DNA of 64,000 nt, taken from NCBI RefSeq assembly GCF_044923475.1, contig NZ_CP137338.1:186001-250000 (forward strand), in the 5' to 3' direction. The position numbers and the translations under genes are program-made. The notes under the pieces are model-generated. The model made no database searches and had not been told where the DNA came from. It worked only from the letters and a program-made list of their open reading frames with translations. Positions 43,387-51,444 of the stretch are shown in pieces. This stretch comes from JAAURS01 sp044923475. Lineage in GTDB: Bacteria > Cyanobacteriota > Cyanobacteriia > Thermosynechococcales > Thermosynechococcaceae. Positions within the stretch are counted from its first letter, which is position 1, and every line of letters begins with the position of its first letter.

Positions 43387-44211
43387 ATGACCGACTCCAT
43401 CAAATTAACCGCTCTAGCCTCAGTCTTGTCTCGAAAGACTCCGCTTTTTGTGACGGTTGCAATTGTTCTGCTGAGTTACGGCACCATCGCCCATCTTCAG
43501 CTTAGCCGCCTCTCCGAGATAGATCGCAAAGCCGATCGGCCGCTGACTAAAGCCGAATATCTGCGCGAAGAACAGCAAACTCAAGCCAGCCTCAAACTGT
43601 TGGCTAAATTGCCCACCTTTGGATTTGACAACCTCATTGCAAACTGGTCGTTCCTTAACTTTCTGCAATACTTCGGAGACGACCAAGCCCGCCCCAAAAC
43701 GGGGTATCGCATCACCCCCGATTTCTTTCAAGTCGTCGTAGATCGGGATCCGCGTTTTTTAGCAATGTATCCCTACCTTTCCGCTAGCGTCTCGCTCTAT
43801 GGCGGAAAGCCGCAGGAAACCGTCCGTCTGCTTCAGCAGGGCATAAACGCGATTCCTCCCGCAATGCAGTCAGAAGCTTATTTTCTGTGGCAGGCCAAAG
43901 CCACCGACGAACTGCTGTTTTTAGGCAAAACTCAAGACGCTCGCCGCTCCTACGAAATGGCAGCATCCTGGGCCAGTCAGTCAAAAGATCCTCAAATGCA
44001 GGCGATCGCCGCCCGCTCCCTCCAAACCGCCCAGTTTCTCGCCACCAACCCCGACAGCCGCCGCGCCAGAGTAGGGTCTTGGTACAACATCCTGACCAAC
44101 GCGATCGACCAGCCCACCCGCGAATTTGCAGCCAAGCAAATCCAGGCGCTCGGGGGCGAGATCGTCAACCGGAATGGCGCGTTCCAGGTGAAATTACCCC
44201 AGACAGACTAG
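43387..44211 (+). CDS. Conserved membrane-anchored hypothetical protein
   Basis: A 274-residue protein with one N-terminal membrane helix (about residues 18-38, FVTVAIVLLSYGTIAHL). A helical, TPR-like extracytoplasmic region follows (FLAMYPYLSASVSLYGGKPQETVRLLQQGINAIPP in two pieces; LGKTQDARRSYEMAASWA). ATG 43387 is preferred to TTG 43378. It converges on the pseudopilin cluster with 36 bp between stops. A helper role in that export system is possible, but I recognise no named family. Confidence 0.6.
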   Translation: MTDSIKLTALASVLSRKTPLFVTVAIVLLSYGTIAHLQLSRLSEIDRKADRPLTKAEYLREEQQTQASLKLLAKLPTFGFDNLIANWSFLNFLQYFGDDQARPKTGYRITPDFFQVVVDRDPRFLAMYPYLSASVSLYGGKPQETVRLLQQGINAIPPAMQSEAYFLWQAKATDELLFLGKTQDARRSYEMAASWASQSKDPQMQAIAARSLQTAQFLATNPDSRRARVGSWYNILTNAIDQPTREFAAKQIQALGGEIVNRNGAFQVKLPQTD

Positions 44212-44247
44212 CAAAATCTAGGTTAGAAGCGCTAAGCCCGCGATCGA

Positions 44248-44829
44248 CTACGGCGCAACGCGAGTTGAAGCCACGATCGAAGCCTTGATGCCCGTTTTCG
44301 ACTTGGACAAATGTCCGAGCAGGCACACTCTAGCTGTACTCGGGCTATCGAGCCGCACCATAAAGCCAGCGTCTCCGCTCGCTAAAGGCCCAGAGCCAGG
44401 ACAAAACTCAGAGGGGCTAACTCCAATCTCGCTAACAGTAGCAATTTGGTCTATCAGAGCATAGGGTCGCGTCTCGCGAGAATCTTTGCGATAGATAATC
44501 TGTGGCCCTGCCCACACTCTTGTGCCCCGCGCCCTAGAGTAGTAGCCAATCTTAGGCTCATCCTCATCAGGGAGAATAATTTGAAACAGGCCGTTGTATC
44601 CAGAAAGAGCAGGTGCTCCTGCCTCAATTCGCTTCCCTTCCTTAATATCGCCAGCAATGAAGCGAAGCGCTCGCTGGAGTTCTGCTTCTTGGACGAGTCG
44701 CTCGTCCATTTGTTGGCTCATCTGCTGGAGCACGATTAATCCCCCTAACGTCACGCCACACAGAATGATGCTGGCGGCGGCGGCAACCATCAACTCAGTT
44801 AGGGTAAATCCAGCTTTGAAGTTACGCAT
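44248..44829 (-). CDS. Pseudopilin (type II/IV, HpsC-like)
   Basis: A 193-residue prepilin-like protein: leader MRNFKAG, then FTLTELMVAAAASIILCGVTLGG with Glu5. The globular domain has LQRALRFIAGDIKEGKRIE and paired Cys (EFCPGSG, RVCLLG), as in GspJ-type minor pilins. ATG 44829 is chosen; the open frame extends upstream but overlaps the preceding gene. It is the last gene of a three-gene pseudopilin operon, 19 bp after its neighbour. Cyanobacterial equivalents are the Hps pseudopilins of polysaccharide secretion (inference). Confidence 0.78.
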   Translation of the reverse strand: MRNFKAGFTLTELMVAAAASIILCGVTLGGLIVLQQMSQQMDERLVQEAELQRALRFIAGDIKEGKRIEAGAPALSGYNGLFQIILPDEDEPKIGYYSRARGTRVWAGPQIIYRKDSRETRPYALIDQIATVSEIGVSPSEFCPGSGPLASGDAGFMVRLDSPSTARVCLLGHLSKSKTGIKASIVASTRVAP

Positions 44830-44848
44830 GAAAGCTACGGGATCCAAT

Positions 44849-45337
44849 CTAGGGCGTAATGCAAACGTTGTTGCGATACTGACCTGTCCTTCGCAGTCCA
44901 ATTCCCACAGAAATGACAAGGCACTTCGATTGCACGCTGGGCGCGCTGAGCCATAGCGTACCGGGATCGTTCCCAGGCGATCGATTTTCGCCAGCGGCAT
45001 TGAAAGAAATCACCCATGTAGCATTACTCCGGCTATGGTCGAGCCTTACGCCTTTAAGGGTACGCGGCCCTGTGACCAAACAGGTTCCCGTCAAAGTCAC
45101 TTCAGTCCCCCGCGTCAGACTGATACTGCAACCTCGATTGCGCTTTAAAGCCTCGGACTGGGTTTCCTGAATTGCTTGGTCGATTTGATTCAGCGCTGCA
45201 TTAACCTGCTGCTGGCGGAGCCACGGCGCGAGGTTCGGTGCGGCGATCGCCGCCAATATGCCCGCGACCAATATCGCAACCATCAGCTCAATTTGCGTGA
45301 ACCCTAGAGCCGATCTAAAAACAAACCATCGCAGCAT
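44849..45337 (-). CDS. Pseudopilin (GspH/FimT-like)
   Basis: A 162-residue minor pseudopilin: short leader (MLRWFVFRSALG), then FTQIELMVAILVAGILAAIAAPNLAPWLRQQQVNAALNQ in the GspH/FimT style and a C-terminal beta domain with Cys residues (NRGCSISLTRG, GTCLVTG). Starts at 45337 or 45355 are possible; both overlap the 3' end of the upstream pseudopilin gene by 23-41 bases, implying translational coupling. The Glu5 and the Gly before Phe needed for prepilin peptidase are present. Confidence 0.8.
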   Translation of the reverse strand: MLRWFVFRSALGFTQIELMVAILVAGILAAIAAPNLAPWLRQQQVNAALNQIDQAIQETQSEALKRNRGCSISLTRGTEVTLTGTCLVTGPRTLKGVRLDHSRSNATWVISFNAAGENRSPGNDPGTLWLSAPSVQSKCLVISVGIGLRRTGQYRNNVCITP

Positions 45338-45938
45338 TGGGAAGAATCGCGGCATTGAGTTGGGCAACGACGGTCGGCTCCGATAAATTGAGGTTGGCGG
45401 GCGGGTCCTCGACACTATCCCCTTCCCGAACTTCAGCAGGCTCGCGCAGTACGACCCGATATGCAATTTGCAGCACCTGTTCCGATGGAAGTCCACTGGT
45501 ATCTACGGATAAAGTGCGCTGCATGCGGTAGTCTCCTGGCAGAGCTGCCATCGGCAAGGTTGCAACCTGCTCCATCACAATAGGTCGATCTTCGTTGGGC
45601 GCAATGGTACTGACGCTGACTTCAGGGGGAATGTCAACCAATACGTTGAGGGCTACCCTATCTTTATTAGCGATGCTTTGCATAATTTGCTGGGCGTAGC
45701 TTCCCGACGGTGGCAGTTGACAGTCCGCTGCATTACTCGGGAGCGCTTGGGCCATCTGGCGAATGGACTCCACATCAGCTTGGATAGAGGCGATCGCCGC
45801 ATCTGCCTGTCGAGTTTTGACGCGCAAACCTGTTGCCGCAACGTAGGCTTGCAGCGTCGTACTCAGAAATAATGCCGAAGTCAGCATGCTAACCATGACC
45901 TCAACATAGGAAAGACCGACCGCGTTCCGATAGCGCAT
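45315..45938 (-). CDS. Pseudopilin (GspI/PilV-like, HpsB-like)
   Basis: A 207-residue prepilin-like protein: MRYRNAVGLSYVEVMVSMLTSALFLSTTLQAYVAATGL. The usual Phe1 is replaced by Leu (GLSYVEVM), and Glu5 is kept. The C-terminal domain is beta-rich with few Cys (ADCQLPPSG, final MVCF). It is the first gene of the pseudopilin operon and overlaps the next. It resembles HpsB-type pseudopilins of the cyanobacterial hormogonium polysaccharide system, though hpsA is not in the window. Confidence 0.78.
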   Translation of the reverse strand: MRYRNAVGLSYVEVMVSMLTSALFLSTTLQAYVAATGLRVKTRQADAAIASIQADVESIRQMAQALPSNAADCQLPPSGSYAQQIMQSIANKDRVALNVLVDIPPEVSVSTIAPNEDRPIVMEQVATLPMAALPGDYRMQRTLSVDTSGLPSEQVLQIAYRVVLREPAEVREGDSVEDPPANLNLSEPTVVAQLNAAILPNAAMVCF

Positions 45939-45975
45939 AAGCTAAAAGAAATGAAGGTTGACGATACAGACAGAC

Positions 45976-46002
45976 AGAAGGATTTAGCGTCTCGATCCTT
46001 CT
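45976..46002. repeat. Inverted repeat in pseudopilin / sugar-transferase divergent region
   Basis: AGAAGGAT (45976-45983) and ATCCTTCT (45995-46002) form an exact 8-bp inverted repeat with an 11-base loop, 38 bp upstream of the pseudopilin operon. It could be an operator or a leader hairpin. The remainder of the 313-bp divergent gap (45939-46251) is AT-rich with no gene. Confidence 0.4.
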
Positions 46003-46251
46003 TCTATCGTAGAAGCTATTTGGAGATTTGTTTCCAATTTTACAGATTGGTTATAAACAGGATTGAAGCTCGTTTTTTGAGTGACGTCTCTCCAGCTAGA
46101 GCCAGAACAAGTCCGCTCGCTCTATCCATGCATACGCTGCTCGAGTCAACAATTTTGTTACAAAAACCCGCAAATAGCGGAAATGAGTTAATTATTTTGA
46201 CCTGAATGGGTAGTCTACGTAGAGAAACCCGCTCGACTTTCGATCGCCGGG

Positions 46252-47733
46252 ATGCCATCGTTTTCTTTTTTCAAGACTCGACATTCATCGGAATTTCAAA
46301 CCCAGTGTTTGATGCATATGCCCCTTAGTAAGAGAAAAAAACGCCGCTCCATGGGCTGGCTCCAACGCTATGCCCGCTTTATCTGGGTGCTCCAACGCAC
46401 CTTAGATGTCGTAATTGCAGTGGCCGTTTTATGGGGACTCGGTTTCGCGCTGGGGTTCAATACACCCTTCATAACACCCTACATAGCGCTCTCAGTTTTG
46501 ACCGCCTCGATCATGTGGCCCATTTTTGGGAGCATTGGCATCTACGTTTCCTACCGCAGCGGTCATCCTGCCGCGACCTACCCTCGGGTCTGGATGGCCT
46601 GGGGTTCTGTTTGCGCGCTGCTGCTATTGTTCGGCTACATCACGCAAACTTCTGCTTTATTTTCGCGGCTGGTGCTGTGCTCGTGGTTCGCGATCGTGCC
46701 CTTTGCCATCTGTTTGCACCACCTCAAACTGCGACTGCTGCTGCGGCAGCTTCGCGCGACAGGCTTAAATTCTCGAAAAGCCGTCATTGCTGGTACGGGG
46801 GAACTCAGTCAGATGCTGTCCCAGCAGTTTCGGGACAGCCCTCAGTTTGGGCTTCAGTTCTGCGGTTTTTTTACGGAAGACCCCCTCGAAGCCATGACGG
46901 AAATCAAGATTAAGCCGTTAATTGGCACTTTAGAAGAACTCCCCGACTACGTGCGGCGCTACCACATCGATGTGGTGTACATTGCCATGGCACTTCAGGA
47001 GTCTACAAAGGTCAGCCAACTCATTCACGAGCTAAAAGATACTACCGCTTGCGTCTATTTTGTCCCCAACATCACCGCCTTTAATTTGATGCAGGCGAAG
47101 GTACAGGATTTTCTGGGAGTGCCGCTCGTCGCGCTATCTGAGATTCCATCAATCACCCCTCACGTGGTCGCCAAACGCATCACGGATATTGTGGTGGCCG
47201 CTGGCACGTTGGTGTTAACCTTGCCCGTTACGCTCGGGGTGGCGATCGCCCTCAAAACCACTTCTTCTGGCCCTATCCTTTACATGCAGCGACGCTATAG
47301 CTTGAATGGGAAGCCTATTACGGTCTACAAATTTAGAACGACGCGGGGCAAACCAGCTCGACCCATGGCCGAACCTCAGTTTTACTGGGTCGGGTCGTTC
47401 TTGAAAAGCACGGGTCTAGAGTGCCTTCCGCAGATGATTAGCGTGCTGCGAGGCCACATGAGTCTCGTCGGCCCTCGCCCTCAGCGATTGGCTTACTCAG
47501 AACTGTATCGGAACTATTCCAATCGATACCCTCTGGGGCAGAAAGTTAAACCTGGCTTGACAGGCTGGGCGCAAATTCACGGCCTGTATGGAGAATATGA
47601 AACCCAAGAAAACCTCCAGCAGAGGGTGGCCTACGACCTCGACTACCTGCAAAATTGGTCTTTTTGGCTGGATCTCAAAATTATGGCCAAAACCACTCTA
47701 ACCATGCTTAAGCATCAGAATGCTTATTTATAA
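46252..47733 (+). CDS. WcaJ-like polyprenyl-phosphate sugar-1-phosphate transferase
   Basis: A 493-residue membrane enzyme of the exopolysaccharide-initiating family, which loads the first sugar phosphate on undecaprenyl phosphate. Four N-terminal membrane helices are followed by a CoA-binding-like cytosolic domain (RKAVIAGTGELSQML), a fifth membrane segment, and the C-terminal catalytic domain (VYKFRTTRG, SLVGPRPQ, KPGLTGWAQIHG). The catalytic acidic pair, normally Asp-Glu in a DELPQ motif, here reads Glu-Cys (GLECLPQM). The start is uncertain (46252, or ATG 46312). It diverges from the pseudopilin operon, so the two may serve one polysaccharide pathway. Confidence 0.85.
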   Translation: MPSFSFFKTRHSSEFQTQCLMHMPLSKRKKRRSMGWLQRYARFIWVLQRTLDVVIAVAVLWGLGFALGFNTPFITPYIALSVLTASIMWPIFGSIGIYVSYRSGHPAATYPRVWMAWGSVCALLLLFGYITQTSALFSRLVLCSWFAIVPFAICLHHLKLRLLLRQLRATGLNSRKAVIAGTGELSQMLSQQFRDSPQFGLQFCGFFTEDPLEAMTEIKIKPLIGTLEELPDYVRRYHIDVVYIAMALQESTKVSQLIHELKDTTACVYFVPNITAFNLMQAKVQDFLGVPLVALSEIPSITPHVVAKRITDIVVAAGTLVLTLPVTLGVAIALKTTSSGPILYMQRRYSLNGKPITVYKFRTTRGKPARPMAEPQFYWVGSFLKSTGLECLPQMISVLRGHMSLVGPRPQRLAYSELYRNYSNRYPLGQKVKPGLTGWAQIHGLYGEYETQENLQQRVAYDLDYLQNWSFWLDLKIMAKTTLTMLKHQNAYL

Positions 47734-47771
47734 GCGCGTTGCAGTTTCTGAAATCTATCAAAAATCTGTCT

Positions 47772-49550
47772 TTAGCCCAGATTTTTCTCAAGCTGATACT
47801 GCTTCCACAGGGTTTGGTAAAGCCCTGCCCGAGCCAGTAGGTCTTCGTGGGTGCCGACTTGGACGATCTCGCCTTTGTCCATGACCCAAATCCGATCGGC
47901 GATCGCCGCTGCGGAAAGCTGGTGGGTAATGAATAGGACGGTTTTGCGCTGGGTGCCTTCCGTGAGATTTTTTAAGATTTCGGTGGCCGTTTGGTTGTCC
48001 ACGCTGGCCAGGGCATCGTCCAAAATCAGGATGGGGGCGTCTACGACTAACGCCCGCGCTAGCGCCGTGCGCTGTCGCTGACCGCCGGAGAGCGTAATGC
48101 CTCGCTCGCCGACGAGGGTTTTGTAAGTTTGGGGAAAGTTTAGGATTTCGCTGTGAACTTGGGATTGTTTTGCAGCTTGCTCGATTTCGAACTGCTCCAG
48201 GTTCGGCTTACCGTAGCGAATGTTGTTTTTAATCGTGGTGCTAAACAAGAAACTGTCTTGGGGGACATAGGCGATCGCCGCTCTCAAGTCCCGCAGTTGC
48301 ACTTGGGTAATGTCTCGACCGTCCAAAAAGAGCTGGCCGGATTGGATATCGAGCAAGCGCGGAATCGCGTTAGCCAAGGTGGATTTCCCCGAACCCACGG
48401 GACCGACGATCGCCACGGTTTTGCCCGGCTCTAGGGTAAAGGAAACATCCTTGAGTGCGGGTCGATCGGCACCGGGATAGGTAAAGGTGAGATGGCGCGC
48501 CTGGAGTTCGCCTTTGACGTTGGCGAGGGGGAGGGCGATCGCGTCGGGTTCGCTATCAATCGCGGGCTGTACGGTCAGGATAGCTTCAATCCGGTCGATG
48601 CTGACTTCGCCGCGCTGGTAGGCAGTAATGGTGAAGCCGAGCAACGCCGTCGGGAAGATCAGCCGTTCTACGTAAAGGATGAGGGCGACGAAGCCTCCCA
48701 CGGTAATGGCTCCACTGGCGATCGCCCGTCCCCCAAACCAGATCAGCACCAGTAAGCTGAGGCTGGCGATACCGCCCAGGATGGGAAACAAAATATTGCG
48801 GGTTTTGGCAAGGCGCAGGTTTGCGTCTAGCAGCTTTTGGTTGAGGTGGACGAACGCCTGCTGTTCGTTTTGTTCTTGGGAGTAGATTTTGATCAGGGAG
48901 ATGCCGCTCATGTCTTCTTGGATGAGATCGCTCAGTCGGGAAAGGCATTCCTGAACTGCGACCTGCTGGGCTTTGAGCCGCTTGCTAAAGCGGTTCACCA
49001 GTAAAAAAATGAACGGGTAGACGGCGATCGCCGCTAAGCTCAGCTCGAGGTCGATCCCAAACATGATGGGCAGCGTCAGCATATAGGCGAACAAGGTGTT
49101 CACAAAGCTCAGAAGTGCAAAGCCGACCAATCGGCGGATGTTGTCCACATCGCTGGTGGCGCGGTTGATCAGGTCGCCGATGGTGCGAGTGGCGAAGTAA
49201 GCGGGTTCTAAGCGCAGAACGTGGTCGAAAATCTGCTGTTTGAGGTCGAACTCTACTTGACGGCCCACGCCAAAAATTGCAATCCGAGAAACCATCCGCA
49301 TCAGCAGCATGAGCGTTGCCAATCCGACAATCAGACCCACTTCTTGCCAAAGTTGGGAAAGCTGGAATTGGGTTTGCAGCTCGTCGATAACCTGGCTGAT
49401 CGCGAGCGGCAGATAGGTTCCGATACCGTTGACGGCCAGCAGCGTAAACACGCCAATTCCCACCCGAATCCAGTGGGGGCGAAGGTACTGGATGAGCTTT
49501 TGAAATCGAGAATACTTTCGTGCCTGAGGCAATTCGAGCGATCCATCCAT
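47772..49550 (-). CDS. ABC exporter, fused permease-ATPase
   Basis: A 592-residue half-transporter of the MsbA/MdlB type. Six transmembrane helices (about residues 25-310) precede an ATP-binding domain with Walker A GPVGSGKST, signature LSGGQRQR, Walker B ILILDDALASVD and the His switch ITHQLS. It likely exports a lipid, peptide or drug as a dimer; the substrate is unknown. Its ATG immediately follows the lipA stop codon (no gap), so the two are co-transcribed and probably translationally coupled. Confidence 0.9.
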   Translation of the reverse strand: MDGSLELPQARKYSRFQKLIQYLRPHWIRVGIGVFTLLAVNGIGTYLPLAISQVIDELQTQFQLSQLWQEVGLIVGLATLMLLMRMVSRIAIFGVGRQVEFDLKQQIFDHVLRLEPAYFATRTIGDLINRATSDVDNIRRLVGFALLSFVNTLFAYMLTLPIMFGIDLELSLAAIAVYPFIFLLVNRFSKRLKAQQVAVQECLSRLSDLIQEDMSGISLIKIYSQEQNEQQAFVHLNQKLLDANLRLAKTRNILFPILGGIASLSLLVLIWFGGRAIASGAITVGGFVALILYVERLIFPTALLGFTITAYQRGEVSIDRIEAILTVQPAIDSEPDAIALPLANVKGELQARHLTFTYPGADRPALKDVSFTLEPGKTVAIVGPVGSGKSTLANAIPRLLDIQSGQLFLDGRDITQVQLRDLRAAIAYVPQDSFLFSTTIKNNIRYGKPNLEQFEIEQAAKQSQVHSEILNFPQTYKTLVGERGITLSGGQRQRTALARALVVDAPILILDDALASVDNQTATEILKNLTEGTQRKTVLFITHQLSAAAIADRIWVMDKGEIVQVGTHEDLLARAGLYQTLWKQYQLEKNLG

Positions 49551-50471
49551 TTAGGCCACAATTGCGCGAGGGTCGGAAGCGGAGATAGCTGCCATGGGTT
49601 TCGGACGGGGATGCTCCACCATCAGCCGTCGCACTTCTTCGGCGTGGTAAGAGCTGCGCGTCAGCGGGGAGGAGACGACTTGTAAGAAGCCAAGGGTTTC
49701 CCCTGCCATGCGCCACGCTGCAAATTGTTCTGGGGTGACAAACTCCTGGACGGGCAGGTGTTTGGGGCTGGGCTGGAGGTATTGACCGAGGGTGACGATA
49801 TCGCAGTCAACCTGCCGCAAATCTGCCATCACTTGCTCGATTTCTGCTGGCGTTTCCCCTAACCCTGCCATGACACCGGATTTGGTATAAATCCAGGGCG
49901 CAATATCCCGCGATCGCCGCAATAACTCCAGCGATCGCCCGTAATCCCCCTGAGGGCGCACCCGACGGTACAAACGCGGCACGGTTTCGGTGTTGTGGTT
50001 GAGGACATCTGGCGCAGCGGCCAGGATTTGGGTCAAGGCATCCCAATTGCCGCACAGATCTGGAATTAAGACTTCAATGGTTGTTTGGGGGGACAGGGTG
50101 CGAATATTTTGGATGCACCGCGCGAACTGGTTTGCGCCGCCATCGGGCAAATCGTCTCGATTGACGGAGGTAATGACCACATGATTGAGGTTCATGCGGC
50201 GCACGGCTTCGGCGAGACGAGTCGGTTCGGTAGGGTCGAGGGCGACAGGCTTTTTCTCAAAATCGATATCGCAGTAAGGGCAGGCACGGGTGCAGGCAGG
50301 ACCCATGATCAAGAACGTAGCCGTCCCGTGGCTAAAGCACTCGCCGATGTTGGGGCAGGAGGCTTCTTCGCACACTGTATTGAGCTGCAAGTCTCGTAAG
50401 ATGTCTTTTACACTGCCGACCCGTTCCCATTGAGGAGCCTTGACACGCAGCCATTCCGGTTTCACCGCCAC
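49551..50471 (-). CDS. lipA: Lipoyl synthase
   Basis: A 306-residue radical-SAM enzyme that inserts two sulfurs into octanoyl groups on lipoyl-dependent proteins. Both [4Fe-4S] sites are visible: the auxiliary CEEASCPNIGEC and the radical-SAM CTRACPYCD. The C-terminal RSSYHAEE region is present. The likely start is GTG 50471, with another GTG at 50465. Many cyanobacteria carry two lipA genes; I see only one here. It is co-oriented and contiguous with the ABC exporter. Confidence 0.95.
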   Translation of the reverse strand: MAVKPEWLRVKAPQWERVGSVKDILRDLQLNTVCEEASCPNIGECFSHGTATFLIMGPACTRACPYCDIDFEKKPVALDPTEPTRLAEAVRRMNLNHVVITSVNRDDLPDGGANQFARCIQNIRTLSPQTTIEVLIPDLCGNWDALTQILAAAPDVLNHNTETVPRLYRRVRPQGDYGRSLELLRRSRDIAPWIYTKSGVMAGLGETPAEIEQVMADLRQVDCDIVTLGQYLQPSPKHLPVQEFVTPEQFAAWRMAGETLGFLQVVSSPLTRSSYHAEEVRRLMVEHPRPKPMAAISASDPRAIVA

Positions 50472-50658
50472 AGATATTTCGACCTTTCAGCTCGATCTCC
50501 CACATTGTATCAACATCCCGAAGTCTCCATCTTGACGGGGGCTTTGCTGCGGCGCTATCAAAATCTCTGAAAACGGCTTTTCCGAGGTCGGGCAAACCTG
50601 TTATACTTTGTAAGCTGAAATGGGTGAGTTCGCTCGATCCATTGCCTGAATAACCCTT

Positions 50659-50740
50659 GCGGATGTGGTGGAATTGGTAGACACGCACGCTTGAGGGGCG
50701 TGTGGCTCACGCTGTGCGAGTTCGAGTCTCGCCATCCGCA
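50659..50740 (+). tRNA. tRNA-Leu (anticodon GAG)
   Basis: An 82-base gene. The acceptor arm is GCGGATG...CATCCGC with discriminator A. The anticodon stem CACGC/GCGTG holds a 7-base loop TTGAGGG giving anticodon GAG, and there is a long variable arm typical of class II tRNAs and a T arm GCGAG-TTCGAGT-CTCGC. CCA is not encoded. A strong intrinsic terminator follows. Confidence 0.97.
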
Positions 50741-50746
50741 TAGAAA

Positions 50747-50777
50747 AATAAAGCCTCCCTTTTTGGGAGGCTTTATT
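50747..50777. terminator. Intrinsic terminator after tRNA-Leu
   Basis: A 13-bp perfect stem (AATAAAGCCTCCC and its complement) encloses a TTTTT loop and is flanked by A/T runs on both sides. It can act in both directions, for the tRNA on the plus strand and for the small-gene operon ending at 50819 on the minus strand. Confidence 0.92.
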
Positions 50778-50818
50778 GTAGGAAAACAAGGGTTGCGATC
50801 GCTGCCTGTTTGCAAAGA

Positions 50819-51049
50819 CTAAATCATCGATGTTGGAATCGTATGCAGCTTTTCTTGAGCCGCTTCGCGCTGCTGCTTTCGTTTTTGGCAATAAATGTAA
50901 AAAGGTTGCTGCTGGTTTTCAGCTTCTAGCTGAGTGCTCAGCCGATCCAGTACTGCAATTTGCTCGTCAAACGCAGTACAAATTTCACGCATTCTAGCAA
51001 CAGAACGCGCTCTTGTCTCAGCGTCAGGAATAATGGGTTGACTACTCAT
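50819..51049 (-). CDS. Small helical protein, unknown (second of a pair)
   Basis: A 76-residue, mostly helical, charged protein (ETRARSVARMREICTAFDEQ..., QKRKQQREAAQEKL). Its ATG overlaps the stop of the upstream gene (ATGA), showing translational coupling. No family is recognised, and it lacks membrane or signal segments. The pair could be a regulatory or toxin-antitoxin-like module, but nothing beyond the layout supports that. Confidence 0.55.
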   Translation of the reverse strand: MSSQPIIPDAETRARSVARMREICTAFDEQIAVLDRLSTQLEAENQQQPFYIYCQKRKQQREAAQEKLHTIPTSMI

Positions 51050-51390
51050 GACAAGTTCCAGTTGCGTTTAATTTCTCGGTTGCTTGCTTCGCCAGCATCA
51101 GCCACCGCTCGCGTTCGATCGATGGACTGAACCAATAAATCTAGTGTAGCGGAAGTGGCTGTAGGTTGAGATTCAGAATGCTGCAATAAAAGCCGATAAA
51201 GACGAATGTAGTAAGATGTCGCTCGCTCTCGAAGGCTTTGAAGCTCATCCAGTTCAGGAGTTGTTTCCTCCGTTTCGCCAAACTGCTCAAAAATCATGAA
51301 TGCAAGTTTTGTTGCCTCATTAATAATTTTCAAAAGCCGTTTCTGTAAGGTAAACACCAACATTACGGTTTCTTCAGACAAATCTGCCAT
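51046..51390 (-). CDS. Small helical protein, unknown (first of a pair)
   Basis: A 114-residue protein predicted to be helical with a hydrophobic-heptad N-terminal half (MLVFTLQKRLLKIINEATKLAF...) and an acidic middle (GETEETTPELDEL). It overlaps the next gene by four bases. No family is recognised. It lies between nadA and the tRNA-Leu terminator on the same strand as nadA. Confidence 0.55.
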   Translation of the reverse strand: MADLSEETVMLVFTLQKRLLKIINEATKLAFMIFEQFGETEETTPELDELQSLRERATSYYIRLYRLLLQHSESQPTATSATLDLLVQSIDRTRAVADAGEASNREIKRNWNLS

Positions 51391-51444
51391 AGATGCTCGA
51401 GATTACGCCTGGTTTCAAGCAGTATCCCATTATTAATGTGCATT

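Noticed and set aside
50601..50891. 96-codon minus-strand open frame across the tRNA-Leu
   Set aside because: It is antisense to a clear tRNA and its terminator.
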